Source: JBGPEQ01 sp050180895 (GTDB lineage: Bacteria > Pseudomonadota > Alphaproteobacteria > Dongiales > Dongiaceae). Taken from it: DNA of 64,000 nt. The translations under genes and the position numbers were made by a program. Of the stretch, positions 1 to 7,437 are shown one piece after another. Numbering within the stretch: the stretch's first letter is position 1; every line of letters starts with the position of its first letter. The notes under the pieces are model-generated. The model was not told the DNA's origin, did not search any database, and saw only the letters and a list, made by a program, of their open reading frames with translations. The DNA lies in the NCBI GenBank assembly GCA_050180895.1, contig JBFXDS010000015.1:1-64000 (forward strand), read 5' to 3'.

Positions 1-136
1 AACCCGCAAAGCTCGCCCTCATGGCCGTCCTGCGCAAACTCCTCTGCAGCCTCAACGCCATGATCCGAGATCAACGCGACTGGAGCGAACCCCTCACACA
101 CACAGCTTGAACAACACAGTTGCTACATGCCACTCA
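1..136 (+). mobile_element. Right end of an IS110-family insertion sequence
   Basis: The window opens inside an IS110-type transposase gene that stops at 110. About 25 further bases (around 111-136) probably belong to the element's non-coding end. IS110 elements lack the usual terminal inverted repeats, so the exact border cannot be read from one end. A short repeat found twice more in the following 300 bases begins at 137, which is why the border is put there. The left part of the element lies outside the window. Confidence 0.5.
3..110 (+). CDS. IS110-family transposase, C-terminal fragment (cut by window edge)
   Basis: Only the last 35 codons are visible. The pattern A-K-L-A-L-M-A-V-L-R-K-L-L, then L-N-A-M-I-R-D-Q, is the typical C-terminal end of IS110-family DEDD transposases (transposase_20 region), where a basic helix is followed by a short tail. 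The catalytic serine and DEDD residues lie upstream of the window, so it cannot be told whether the gene is intact. No partner gene follows. In this family the flanking non-coding DNA encodes a bridge RNA that selects the target, which may matter for the repeats immediately downstream. Confidence 0.7.
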   Translation, partial: PAKLALMAVLRKLLCSLNAMIRDQRDWSEPLTHTA

Positions 137-183
137 TTCCCCGCTGGGCATGGGGTCCTTCGTTCATTTCTGCGACGAGGAGG

Positions 184-284
184 GTTCACGCGGAGACGCG
201 AAGGCGCGGAGGGCCTAACGGCAGGCACGACCCGGACGCGGCCTCACGCCAATTCTGCTCCGCGCCTCCGCGGCTCCGCGTGAA
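184..284. repeat. Inverted pair of the dispersed 'GCGGAGACGCGGAG' family
   Basis: The left arm (184-213) reads TTCACGCGGAGACGCGAAGG and onward. The right arm (258-284) is its near reverse complement, ending CTCCGCGTGAA. The same family occurs at 41574-41590, 41718-41747 and 44607-44637. It looks like a dispersed palindromic intergenic repeat with no coding role. Confidence 0.6.
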
Positions 285-334
285 TCGAATCCGCTGTCCC
301 GCTGGGCATGGGGTCCATCGCTCGATTCCGATGG

Positions 335-357
335 GTAGGGGCGAGCGGCGCTCGCCC
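335..357. repeat. Palindromic dispersed repeat, core GGGCGAGCGGCGCTCGCCC
   Basis: A near-perfect palindrome able to fold into a strong hairpin. Other copies lie at 44431-44452, 44493-44517, 57391-57412 and 57450-57475, always between genes. Variants with a different loop occur at about 45838-45865 and 46509-46531. Confidence 0.7.
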
Positions 358-449
358 TGCAACAGGCACCGGCGGTCAATTCCCGCTGGACATGGGGTCC
401 ATCGGCGCTTTTTTGCTTCGGCGGCCGGTGCCGGCCGGAGACTGCCCTC

Positions 450-854
450 TCAGGGCCGCATGTGGCGGGCGCGCGAGCCGCGCTCGATGGCGGCGGCGGG
501 CAGGCGGCCGATCTGCAGCCGGTCGCGGATCATCTCGAGGATGCGCGCCTCCTCCTGGGTCACCTTGCCGTCGGCGGCGGCCACGTCGCAGGCCAGGGCA
601 TAGGCGGTCTCCCGCAGCTTCTCCGGCAGCGCCGTCTTGATCGCCTTGAACGCCTTGTCGAGGCCGTCCTCGTCCTGCAGCAGCTTGGTGCAGGCGCGCG
701 TCGCCTTCGGCAGGTTGTCGCGGTCGAAGTCGCGGAACACCGGCAGGTGCAGCACCGCCTCGCCGATCGAGCTCAGCTCCACGTCCGGCATGTTGCTGTC
801 GGCGGCCGAGACCAGGACCATCGTGTAGATGAGGGCGTCGTGATGCGAGATCAT
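450..854 (-). CDS. TerB-family (tellurite resistance-like) protein
   Basis: 134 residues, predicted all-helical and cytoplasmic. The family hallmarks are two acidic metal-binding segments: S-A-A-D-S-N-M near residue 16 and V-A-A-A-D-G-K near residue 90, the usual TerB pattern A-x-A-D-G-x followed by E-x-x. TerB-domain proteins are linked to stress and tellurite phenotypes, but the single-domain versions have no settled biochemical role. The last residues are basic and may be disordered. It is monocistronic: the next gene is divergent at 1020. Domain call is fairly sure; function is open. Confidence 0.75.
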   Translation of the reverse strand: MISHHDALIYTMVLVSAADSNMPDVELSSIGEAVLHLPVFRDFDRDNLPKATRACTKLLQDEDGLDKAFKAIKTALPEKLRETAYALACDVAAADGKVTQEEARILEMIRDRLQIGRLPAAAIERGSRARHMRP

Positions 855-1019
855 GGCGTTCCTTGGAGGCTGGGGAGAGCGGGCGATGCCGGGGCTGGCC
901 GACTCTTGGCATCCCCCAGCCGGAAACTCAAGGGCCGCCGCCGGAGGTCACGATGCCGCAGCCGGATCTTCCGGCGCCGGCTCGACAGCCGCTGGTCGGG
1001 CCGGCATGGTGCCGGGCGC

Positions 1020-1958
1020 ATGATCGCCATCCTGAATGTCGTCCTGCCGGTCTTCGGCATCGTCCTCGCCGGCTATCTGTGCGGGCGCTTCGGTCTCCTC
1101 GGCGAGGCCAGCAGCGAGGCGCTCAACCGCTTCGTCTACTTCCTGGCCTTGCCGGCGCTGTTCTTCGTGTCGATGGCCCGCGTGCCCGTCGCCGACATCC
1201 TCAACCTGCCTTTCCTCGTCGCTTATACCGGCGGCCTCGCTGCGACCGCGCTGATCGCCGTCGGCGTCGGCCGCCTGCTGTTTCCCAACCGGCTGGCCGC
1301 CACCGGCCTGCAGGGCCTCGCCGCCATCTTCGCCAACACCGGCTACATGGGCATCCCGCTGCTGGTGACGGCGTTCGGCCCGGCCGCGGCGCTGCCGGCC
1401 ATCATCGTCACCGTGCTGAACGGCGCGGTGATCATGGCGCTCGGCATCTTCATCGTCGAGATGGACCTCAGCCGCGGCCGCGGCGCGGCCGGCGTCGTCG
1501 CCGATGCGCTGCTCGGCGTCGTCAGGAGCCCGCTGGTGCTCTCGGCCGCCGCCGGCATCCTGGTCTCCGCCGCGGGCCTCGCGGTGCCCGAGGCGCTGGG
1601 ACGCTTCTGCGACATCCTCGGCGCCGCGGCGCCGCCGGCGGCGCTCTTCGCCATCGGCCTGTTCATGGTCGGCCGCTCGCTGACCGCCGGCCTCGGCGAG
1701 ACGAGCTGGCTGGTGCTGCACAAGCTGTTCACGCAGCCGCTGGCCACCGCCGTCATCGCCTTCGCCCTGCTGCCGATGGACCGCCTGTGGGCGGCGTCGG
1801 CGGTGACATTGGCGGCGCTGCCGACGGGGTCGCTGGTGTTCGTGCTGGCGCAGCAATACGGCATCTATACGCAGCGGGCGACCGCCGCGATCCTGGTCTC
1901 GACCGTGCTCTCGGTGGTCACGCTGTTCGCGCTGTTCGCCCTGCTCGGCATCGGCTGA
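1020..1958 (+). CDS. AEC-family (auxin efflux carrier-like) transporter
   Basis: 312 residues, almost entirely hydrophobic, with about ten membrane helices in two five-helix halves as in the Mem_trans family. The family's central N-T-G-Y-M-G-I-P turn is present near residue 110, and a second P-T-G-S turn lies near residue 270. AEC proteins in bacteria move dicarboxylates, malonate or other small organic anions. The substrate cannot be told from sequence. The start is the ATG where similarity to the family begins (I-x-V-V-L-P-V-F); a longer upstream reading of the frame is hydrophilic and antisense to the TerB gene. The 165 bases before it contain nothing recognisable. Confidence 0.85.
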   Translation: MIAILNVVLPVFGIVLAGYLCGRFGLLGEASSEALNRFVYFLALPALFFVSMARVPVADILNLPFLVAYTGGLAATALIAVGVGRLLFPNRLAATGLQGLAAIFANTGYMGIPLLVTAFGPAAALPAIIVTVLNGAVIMALGIFIVEMDLSRGRGAAGVVADALLGVVRSPLVLSAAAGILVSAAGLAVPEALGRFCDILGAAAPPAALFAIGLFMVGRSLTAGLGETSWLVLHKLFTQPLATAVIAFALLPMDRLWAASAVTLAALPTGSLVFVLAQQYGIYTQRATAAILVSTVLSVVTLFALFALLGIG

Positions 1959-1967
1959 ACTGACGCA

Positions 1968-1996
1968 TTGTCGCCCCGGCCGCGGTTGTCTAGATT
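1968..1996 (+). promoter_or_regulatory. Probable sigma-70 promoter of the TPR-sulfotransferase gene
   Basis: TTGTCG (1968-1973), a 17-base spacer, then TAGATT (1991-1996). Each hexamer matches consensus at four of six positions. The gene start at 2036 leaves a leader of about 33 bases. Confidence 0.45.
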
Positions 1997-2035
1997 GCGC
2001 CGCGTCTTCGTCCCGCCCTCTCCGATCGAGTCGTC

Positions 2036-3631
2036 ATGGCCCAAGCGTCGCCGCCAGCGTCCCGTCCGTCGCCGCAACGCGCGCCCGATGGCGTCACCCG
2101 CCTCGAGGGGCCGCTGCGCGACCTGCTGGAGGAGGGCATGGCGCATCAGCGCGCGCGCCGCTTCCGCGAGGCCGAGGAGACCTATCGCCGCGCGCTGGCG
2201 CAGACTCCGGATCAGCCCGACGCGCTCAACCTGCTGGCCACCCTGATCGTCGGCGCTGGCGGCGCGGCCGAGGCCGTGCGGCTGCTACGCCGCGCCGTCG
2301 CGCTGCGTCCGGACGAACCGTCGTTCCGCGCCAACCTCGCCGGCGCGCTGGTGGTCCTCGGCCGCGTCGACGAGGCGCTGGCGGAAGTCGAAACCGCGCG
2401 CGCCGTCATGCCGCAGGCGGTCGATGTCGACATGAATCACGCCAGCATCCTGCGCCGCCTCGGCCGCGTCGGCGAGGCGCTGGCCCTCTACCGGCGCATC
2501 GACCAGGCCTTCCCGGAGAGCAACCTGGCGCGGATGGGCATCGGTCATTGCCAGGTCGCGCTCGGACGGTGGGAGGATGCGGCCGCCACCTTGCGCGACC
2601 TCCTCGTCCAGCGGCCGAACGAGCCGGCGGTCCACATCGAGCTGGCCGCGATCGGCGCCGCCGCGGCGGATCCCGACCAGCCCGCGCGCACCCTGGCGCT
2701 CGCCGCCGGCGGCCAGCTGCCGGTGCAGACGCGGATCTCGCTGCTCCACGCCGGGGCCCGCATCTGCGAGGATCTCGGCCGCTACGACGAGACGATCGAG
2801 CACGCGCAGGCGGCCAAGAAGATGATGCGGGCGGACGCCGCGCCGGACGCGCTCGCCGCCTCGGTCGCCCGTCTGATGAGCGCCTTCGACGAGGGCTTCT
2901 TCGCCGACAGGCGCAACCACGGCGATGCGTCGGATCGGCCCGTCTTCGTTGTCGGCCTGCCGCGGACGGGCACGGCCGTCGTCGCCCGCCTGCTCGCCGG
3001 CCATCCGCAAGTCGCCACCGCCGGTGAGCTGCTGCGCATCCCGCTGCTGGCGACCGCCATGGCCGATACGGCATCGCCGGGCCGGCCCTATCCGGAGGGT
3101 GCGCGGGACCTGACGCCCGACGACGTACGCCGCCTCGCCGCCAGCTATCTGGAGCAGCTTCGCAACACGAGCGCCGAGGCCGCGCGCGTCGTCGATCCGC
3201 TGCCGACGAACTTCGAGCATCTCGGCCTGATCGCGCTGCTGTTCCCGAAGGCGCAGGTCGTGCATTGCCGCCGCGACCCGCTCGACCTCGGCCTGTCCTG
3301 CTACCTGCAGGACTTCCCCGCGGACGGCGCGGCGCTGCACGAGTTCGCGCAGATCGCCCGGTTCATGCGCGAGCACGATCGGCTGATGGATCACTGGCGC
3401 CGCGTGCTGCCGCTGACGATCCACGACGTCGCCTACGAGGAGCTCGCCGCGGCGCCCGATCGCGTGCAGCGCCGGCTCGTCGAGGCCATCGGCCTGCCGT
3501 GGGAGGAGCATTGTGCCGCCGCTGCCGCCGACGGCGCGCCGGCCCGGGCGATCCTCGCCCGCGACCCCGTCGGCCGCGCCCGTCACTACGAGAAGCACCT
3601 CGGCCCGCTGCGCGCCGCGCTCGGGGGATAG
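2036..3631 (+). CDS. TPR-repeat sulfotransferase
   Basis: 531 residues in two parts. Residues about 30-270 are tetratricopeptide repeats (A-x-x-x-Y-R-R-A and L-x-x-A-L-x-x-L patterns), a protein-docking scaffold. Residues about 300-520 form a PAPS-dependent sulfotransferase domain (Sulfotransfer_3 type). The 5'-phosphosulfate loop is P-V-F-V-V-G-L-P-R-T-G-T near residue 302, and the 3'-phosphate site is V-H-C-R-R-D-P-L-D-L with S-C-Y near residue 410. Such fusions are common in Alphaproteobacteria, where they are thought to sulfate glycans, lipids or peptides; the acceptor is unknown here. No signal peptide is seen. It is followed closely (9 bases) by the convergent helicase gene. Confidence 0.85.
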   Translation: MAQASPPASRPSPQRAPDGVTRLEGPLRDLLEEGMAHQRARRFREAEETYRRALAQTPDQPDALNLLATLIVGAGGAAEAVRLLRRAVALRPDEPSFRANLAGALVVLGRVDEALAEVETARAVMPQAVDVDMNHASILRRLGRVGEALALYRRIDQAFPESNLARMGIGHCQVALGRWEDAAATLRDLLVQRPNEPAVHIELAAIGAAAADPDQPARTLALAAGGQLPVQTRISLLHAGARICEDLGRYDETIEHAQAAKKMMRADAAPDALAASVARLMSAFDEGFFADRRNHGDASDRPVFVVGLPRTGTAVVARLLAGHPQVATAGELLRIPLLATAMADTASPGRPYPEGARDLTPDDVRRLAASYLEQLRNTSAEAARVVDPLPTNFEHLGLIALLFPKAQVVHCRRDPLDLGLSCYLQDFPADGAALHEFAQIARFMREHDRLMDHWRRVLPLTIHDVAYEELAAAPDRVQRRLVEAIGLPWEEHCAAAAADGAPARAILARDPVGRARHYEKHLGPLRAALGG

Positions 3632-3640
3632 GTCCGCCGG

Positions 3641-6409
3641 TCAGGTCGTCGCCGAGGGACCGCGGACGAAGAACGCCTTGGTTCCGCTGACGGCCTCGGC
3701 CAGTCCGACGCGTCGGATCTCGACGCCTTCCGGGAACGCGCCGGCCAGCCGCGACGGCATCATCGGATCGAGCAGCACGAACACGCCGTGGTCGTCGGCG
3801 CGGCGCACCAGTCGGCCGAAGGCCTGCTTCAGCCGCAGGCGCGTGATCATGTCGTCATAGGCGGTGCCGCGGAAATGCGCCTTGCGCGCCTTGTGCAGGA
3901 TGTCCGGCCGCGGCCACGGCACGCGGTCGAACACGATCAGGCGCAGGGACCGGCCGGGCACGTCGACACCGGTGCGCACGGCGTCGGTGCCGAGCAGGCA
4001 GGCGTCCTCCTCGGCGCGGAAGATGTCGACGAGCGTGGTCGTGTCCATCGCGTCGACATGCTGCGCCAGCAACGTGATGCCGGCCGCGTCGAGATCGCCG
4101 GCGATGCGCTTGTAGACCTGGCGCAGCCGCGTGATCGCCGTGAACAGCCCGAGCCCGCCGCCGCCTGCGGCCAGGAACAGCACCCGGTAGGCGGCGGCCA
4201 CCTGGTCGAGGTCGTCCTTGCGCACGTCCGTCACCACATAGACGCGCGTCTGCCGCGGATAGTCGAAGGGCGACGCCACCTGGGCGCGCACGGCGGCGTT
4301 TGGCAGATGCCGGGCGCCGGTGCGCGCCTCGGCCGCCCCCCAGTCCGATTCGATGTCGCCGCTCCCGTCGGTCAGCGTCGCCGAGGTGATGAGCAGGCCG
4401 TGCGCCGGCACGGCCACCGCGCCGGCGAAGGGGATGGTGGGATCGATCCAATGCCGGTGCATGCCGACGTCGATGTCGCGGCCCTCGATCCGCTCGACGG
4501 CGAGCCAGTCGACGAACTCCGGCGGCGTCTCCTGGCTCAGCGTCTGCAGCATCGAGCGCCAGCCGGCGACCTCCACGGCCGATCGCCGCTTGAGCCCCCG
4601 CACCATGGCCTCGATGCGCAGCCGCGTCGGCGTGTCCAGCTCCTCGGCGTCGTCGTCGAGCCGCTTGGCGAGCCGCTGGATCAGCCGGTCGAGCGGCTGC
4701 TGCAGCCTGGCCAGCGCCTTGTCGAGATCGGTCGCGGCTTCGAGCAGGCCCGCCACTGGCGGTCGCACCTCCGTCTCCAGGCCATAGGGTCCGGCGGCGT
4801 GGTGGGCGCGGGCATAGACCTGCTGCCGCACGCGGGCAAGGAACGCCTCGGTGGCCCCGTCGGGCGCGTTGTCGACCAGCCGCTGATGCCACGCCTCGTG
4901 CGGCAGCGCCCGGGCGGCGCGCAGCGCCTGCGCCAGGGACTCCTCCGCGACCTCGTCGCCGGCGACCAGGTCCTCGATCCGGCGCTTCAAGCCGCGCGCG
5001 CGGCTGCCCGGCCGGCCGCCTTCGGCGCCGAGCAGCCAGTGGCGCAGGTCGGCCGTCTCCTGCCCGCTGAGCAGGCCGGAGAAGGCGCTGTCGGCGGCGT
5101 CGAAGACGTGATGGCCCTCGTCGAAGACGTAGCGAGTCGGCGCCGCCGCATTGCCGGCCTCGTCCATGCCGCCGAGCGCCGCCTGGATCATGACCAGCGC
5201 ATGGTTGGCGATGACGATCTCGGCGCGCCGCGCGCGGCGGATGCTGCGCTCGATGAAGCATTTGTGGTAGTGCGGACAGGCCGAATAGACGCATTCGCCG
5301 CGCCGGTCCGCGAGGCCGATGGAGCGGCCGCGGCCGATCAGGTCCGGTAGCCAGCCCGGGAAATCACCGCCGGTCATGTCGCCGTCGCGGCTGGCCTGGG
5401 CCCAGCGCGCCATCAGGCCGAGGGCCACCGCATCCTGCGGCCGCATCAGGACCGCGCGGGCCGCTTCTTCCAGGTTCAGCAGGCAGAGATAGTTTTCGCG
5501 GCCCTTGCGGACCACGGCCTTCAGCGCCTTGAGCGTCGGGTCGGGATAGAGCCGGTCGAGCTCGCCGTCGATCTGGTGCTGCAGGTTGCGCGTGTAGGTC
5601 GAGATCCACACCGCGCCGCCGTTCATCTCGGCCCACAACCCCGCGGGCGCGATGTAGCCGAGAGTCTTGCCGACGCCCGTGCCGGCCTCGGCCAGCACGA
5701 CGTTGGGCTCGCCGATCCGGTCGCGCGGACGGAAGGCGGCGCTGGCCGCCGAGGCGTAGTCGGCCTGCTGCGGCCGCGTCTCGGCGCGTGGCCCCAGGAG
5801 ATCGGCGAGCCGCCGGCGCGCATCCAGCGGCTCCACCGGCACGTTGCCCGGCGGCGGCTCCGGCGCATGCTCCGACCATTCCGGAAGATCGTCCCAGACG
5901 GCCAAGCTGGCCGCGATATGCCGCCGCTTGTCGTCGACGGCCGGCAGGGCGAGCGCCGCCGTCACGACAGGTCCCCAGGGCCAGCCGCCGCGGGCCATCG
6001 CCCAGGCGATCGCGCGCAGCCGCGCCCCCGGCTGCTCGGCGAGCTCCGCGAGCAGCGCGCGCGCTGCCGCATGCAGCGTCGCCGCCTGATCGTCGAGGTC
6101 GGCCGGGAGCGGCAGGTCGAGCGCCTGCGCCAGTCCGCGCGGAGTCGGCAGGCAGAACTGCGCCGGCCGCACGAAGGCGAACAGTTCGAGCAGATCGAAG
6201 GCAGGGAAGCGCTCGACTCCGAGCCGCCGCGCCGTCGCCGGCGCGTGGCAGAGCATCGGCGGCCGGCTCACGACCCAGGCCGCCGCCTCCGCCGGCGAGA
6301 CCCGTGTGAACTCGCCCGACGGCGACAGCCAGGCGACGTCGCGCAAACCGGCGACGAGGACGGGCACGTTCGGGAGGCGGACAATGGCCTGGGTCTCGGT
6401 GCGCATCAT
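3641..6409 (-). CDS. DinG/XPD-type ATP-dependent DNA helicase with Fe-S cluster
   Basis: 922 residues. Superfamily 2 helicase of the DinG/Rad3 group, unwinding DNA 5'-3' in repair. Walker A GTGVGKT is at 243-249 and the DEAH-type box is D-E-G-H at 430-433. Four cysteines fit the Fe-S cluster between motifs I and II: C309, C373, C378 and C384. Motif VI near the C-terminus reads Q-A-F-G-R-L-V-R-R-A-D-D. Residues 1-190 are the extra N-terminal region usual in alphaproteobacterial homologues. The frame is open further upstream to 6547, but homologues begin about 12 residues before V-A-G-L-R-D-V, so the ATG at 6409 (or the next at 6406) is chosen. It is divergent from the trehalose operon; the 233 bases between hold no clear site. 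Confidence 0.88.
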   Translation of the reverse strand: MMRTETQAIVRLPNVPVLVAGLRDVAWLSPSGEFTRVSPAEAAAWVVSRPPMLCHAPATARRLGVERFPAFDLLELFAFVRPAQFCLPTPRGLAQALDLPLPADLDDQAATLHAAARALLAELAEQPGARLRAIAWAMARGGWPWGPVVTAALALPAVDDKRRHIAASLAVWDDLPEWSEHAPEPPPGNVPVEPLDARRRLADLLGPRAETRPQQADYASAASAAFRPRDRIGEPNVVLAEAGTGVGKTLGYIAPAGLWAEMNGGAVWISTYTRNLQHQIDGELDRLYPDPTLKALKAVVRKGRENYLCLLNLEEAARAVLMRPQDAVALGLMARWAQASRDGDMTGGDFPGWLPDLIGRGRSIGLADRRGECVYSACPHYHKCFIERSIRRARRAEIVIANHALVMIQAALGGMDEAGNAAAPTRYVFDEGHHVFDAADSAFSGLLSGQETADLRHWLLGAEGGRPGSRARGLKRRIEDLVAGDEVAEESLAQALRAARALPHEAWHQRLVDNAPDGATEAFLARVRQQVYARAHHAAGPYGLETEVRPPVAGLLEAATDLDKALARLQQPLDRLIQRLAKRLDDDAEELDTPTRLRIEAMVRGLKRRSAVEVAGWRSMLQTLSQETPPEFVDWLAVERIEGRDIDVGMHRHWIDPTIPFAGAVAVPAHGLLITSATLTDGSGDIESDWGAAEARTGARHLPNAAVRAQVASPFDYPRQTRVYVVTDVRKDDLDQVAAAYRVLFLAAGGGGLGLFTAITRLRQVYKRIAGDLDAAGITLLAQHVDAMDTTTLVDIFRAEEDACLLGTDAVRTGVDVPGRSLRLIVFDRVPWPRPDILHKARKAHFRGTAYDDMITRLRLKQAFGRLVRRADDHGVFVLLDPMMPSRLAGAFPEGVEIRRVGLAEAVSGTKAFFVRGPSATT

Positions 6410-6642
6410 CCGGGCCAGCATATAACGGCGATACGCGGTGCGGCCATCGGCCAGACATTCGTGCTCCATTGGAGGGAACCGTCGTGATCGCACGCGCATG
6501 ATCGCGGCTGTCCACACGGCGTCGGCTTCGAAAAAGACACTTGCCATTTGTCGACGAGGCCCTATGTCGGGGCTTGTCCTCGCCGCCGCCGCCGAGCCAT
6601 CGGCGGCGACGGCTGTCTATTGCATAAGGAGCGGCGCCTGCG

Positions 6643-7437
6643 ATGGACACCGCGTCCCGCGAAGTTTTTCCCGAGAGGAGCGAGCCGCCGGAACGGTTTG
6701 CGCTCGGCTCGCGCGCGGCGCTGCTGCTGGACGTGGACGGCACGCTGCTGGACATCGCGCCCGGCCCCGAGTCCGTCGTCGTGCCAGAGGGGCTGCCGGA
6801 CCTGCTGTCGCGGCTTTGCGACCGTCTCGGCGGCGCTTTGGCCCTGGTCTCCGGGCGGTCCATCGCCGATCTCGATCTCCTGTTCGCGCCGGTCGTCCTG
6901 CCGGCCGCGGGCGAGCATGGCGCCGAAGTTCGGTCCGGCGCCGATCAACCGATCCTCGCTTTGGCGGCGCGGCCGTCGGCGCTGGGGCGGGTGTTCGCGC
7001 GGATGGCCGCGGCGGTGGCCGACGTCGCGGGCGTGCGGATCGAAACCAAGCGAACGGGGTTTGCCGTTCACTACCGGCAGGCACCGGACCGCGCCCCGCT
7101 GCTCCGTCGCCTGGCCGATGATGCGATCGTCGATCATGCCGCCGAGGTCCGTGTGCAGCCCGGAAAGATGGTGCTGGAGATCAAGGATCGGGGCTCCAAC
7201 AAGGCGCTGGCGGTGACCGCGCTCATGCAGCATCCGCCGTTCGCCGGTCGACGGCCGCTCTTCATCGGCGACGACGCAACGGATCGGGATGGCTTCGCCG
7301 CGGCGCGCCAGCTCGGCGGCAGCTGCGCGGCGGTCGGCATGGAGAATGCCGATATCGCCGACTGGTGCTTCGCATCGCCGGCGGCGGTGCGGGCCTGGCT
7401 GCTGCGGGTCGTCGAGCAGGCGGGAGCCGGCGAATGA
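6643..7437 (+). CDS. otsB: Trehalose-6-phosphate phosphatase
   Basis: 264 residues. HAD-superfamily phosphatase that removes phosphate from trehalose 6-phosphate, the last step of the OtsAB pathway. Motif I is L-L-L-D-V-D-G-T (D30 nucleophile, D32 acid). The later G-D-D-A-T-D-R-D-G-F near residue 208 is the magnesium-binding motif, with the threonine and second aspartate typical of OtsB. It is the first gene of a tightly overlapped operon: its stop TGA shares bases with the ATG of the GH15 gene. The length is normal for the family. Confidence 0.92.
   Translation: MDTASREVFPERSEPPERFALGSRAALLLDVDGTLLDIAPGPESVVVPEGLPDLLSRLCDRLGGALALVSGRSIADLDLLFAPVVLPAAGEHGAEVRSGADQPILALAARPSALGRVFARMAAAVADVAGVRIETKRTGFAVHYRQAPDRAPLLRRLADDAIVDHAAEVRVQPGKMVLEIKDRGSNKALAVTALMQHPPFAGRRPLFIGDDATDRDGFAAARQLGGSCAAVGMENADIADWCFASPAAVRAWLLRVVEQAGAGE

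Larger units (their letters stand above)
137..404 (+). repeat. Three copies of a 22-24 bp direct repeat, next to the IS110 end
   Basis: A motif with the core CCGCTGGGCATGGGGTCC occurs at 137-158, 297-320 and (with one change, GGACATG) at 381-404, all in the same orientation; the last two copies also share ATCG at the end. The spacings are 160 and 84 bases, so this is not a CRISPR. Position directly after the IS110 end suggests target-site or element-end copies. The stretch 111-449 has no believable gene: it holds these copies and two other dispersed repeats (184-284 and 335-357). Confidence 0.6.

Noticed and set aside
137..404. CRISPR array
   Set aside because: Three copies with unequal spacing (160 and 84 bases), no constant spacers and no cas genes.
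3788..5350. A 520-codon open frame on the plus strand
   Set aside because: Antisense to the DinG-type helicase, which has all its motifs. The reverse product has no recognisable domain.
6410..6642. EcfG-type stress promoter (GGAAC-N16/17-CGTT) before otsB
   Set aside because: A GGAAC occurs at about 6476, but no CGTT is at the right distance.
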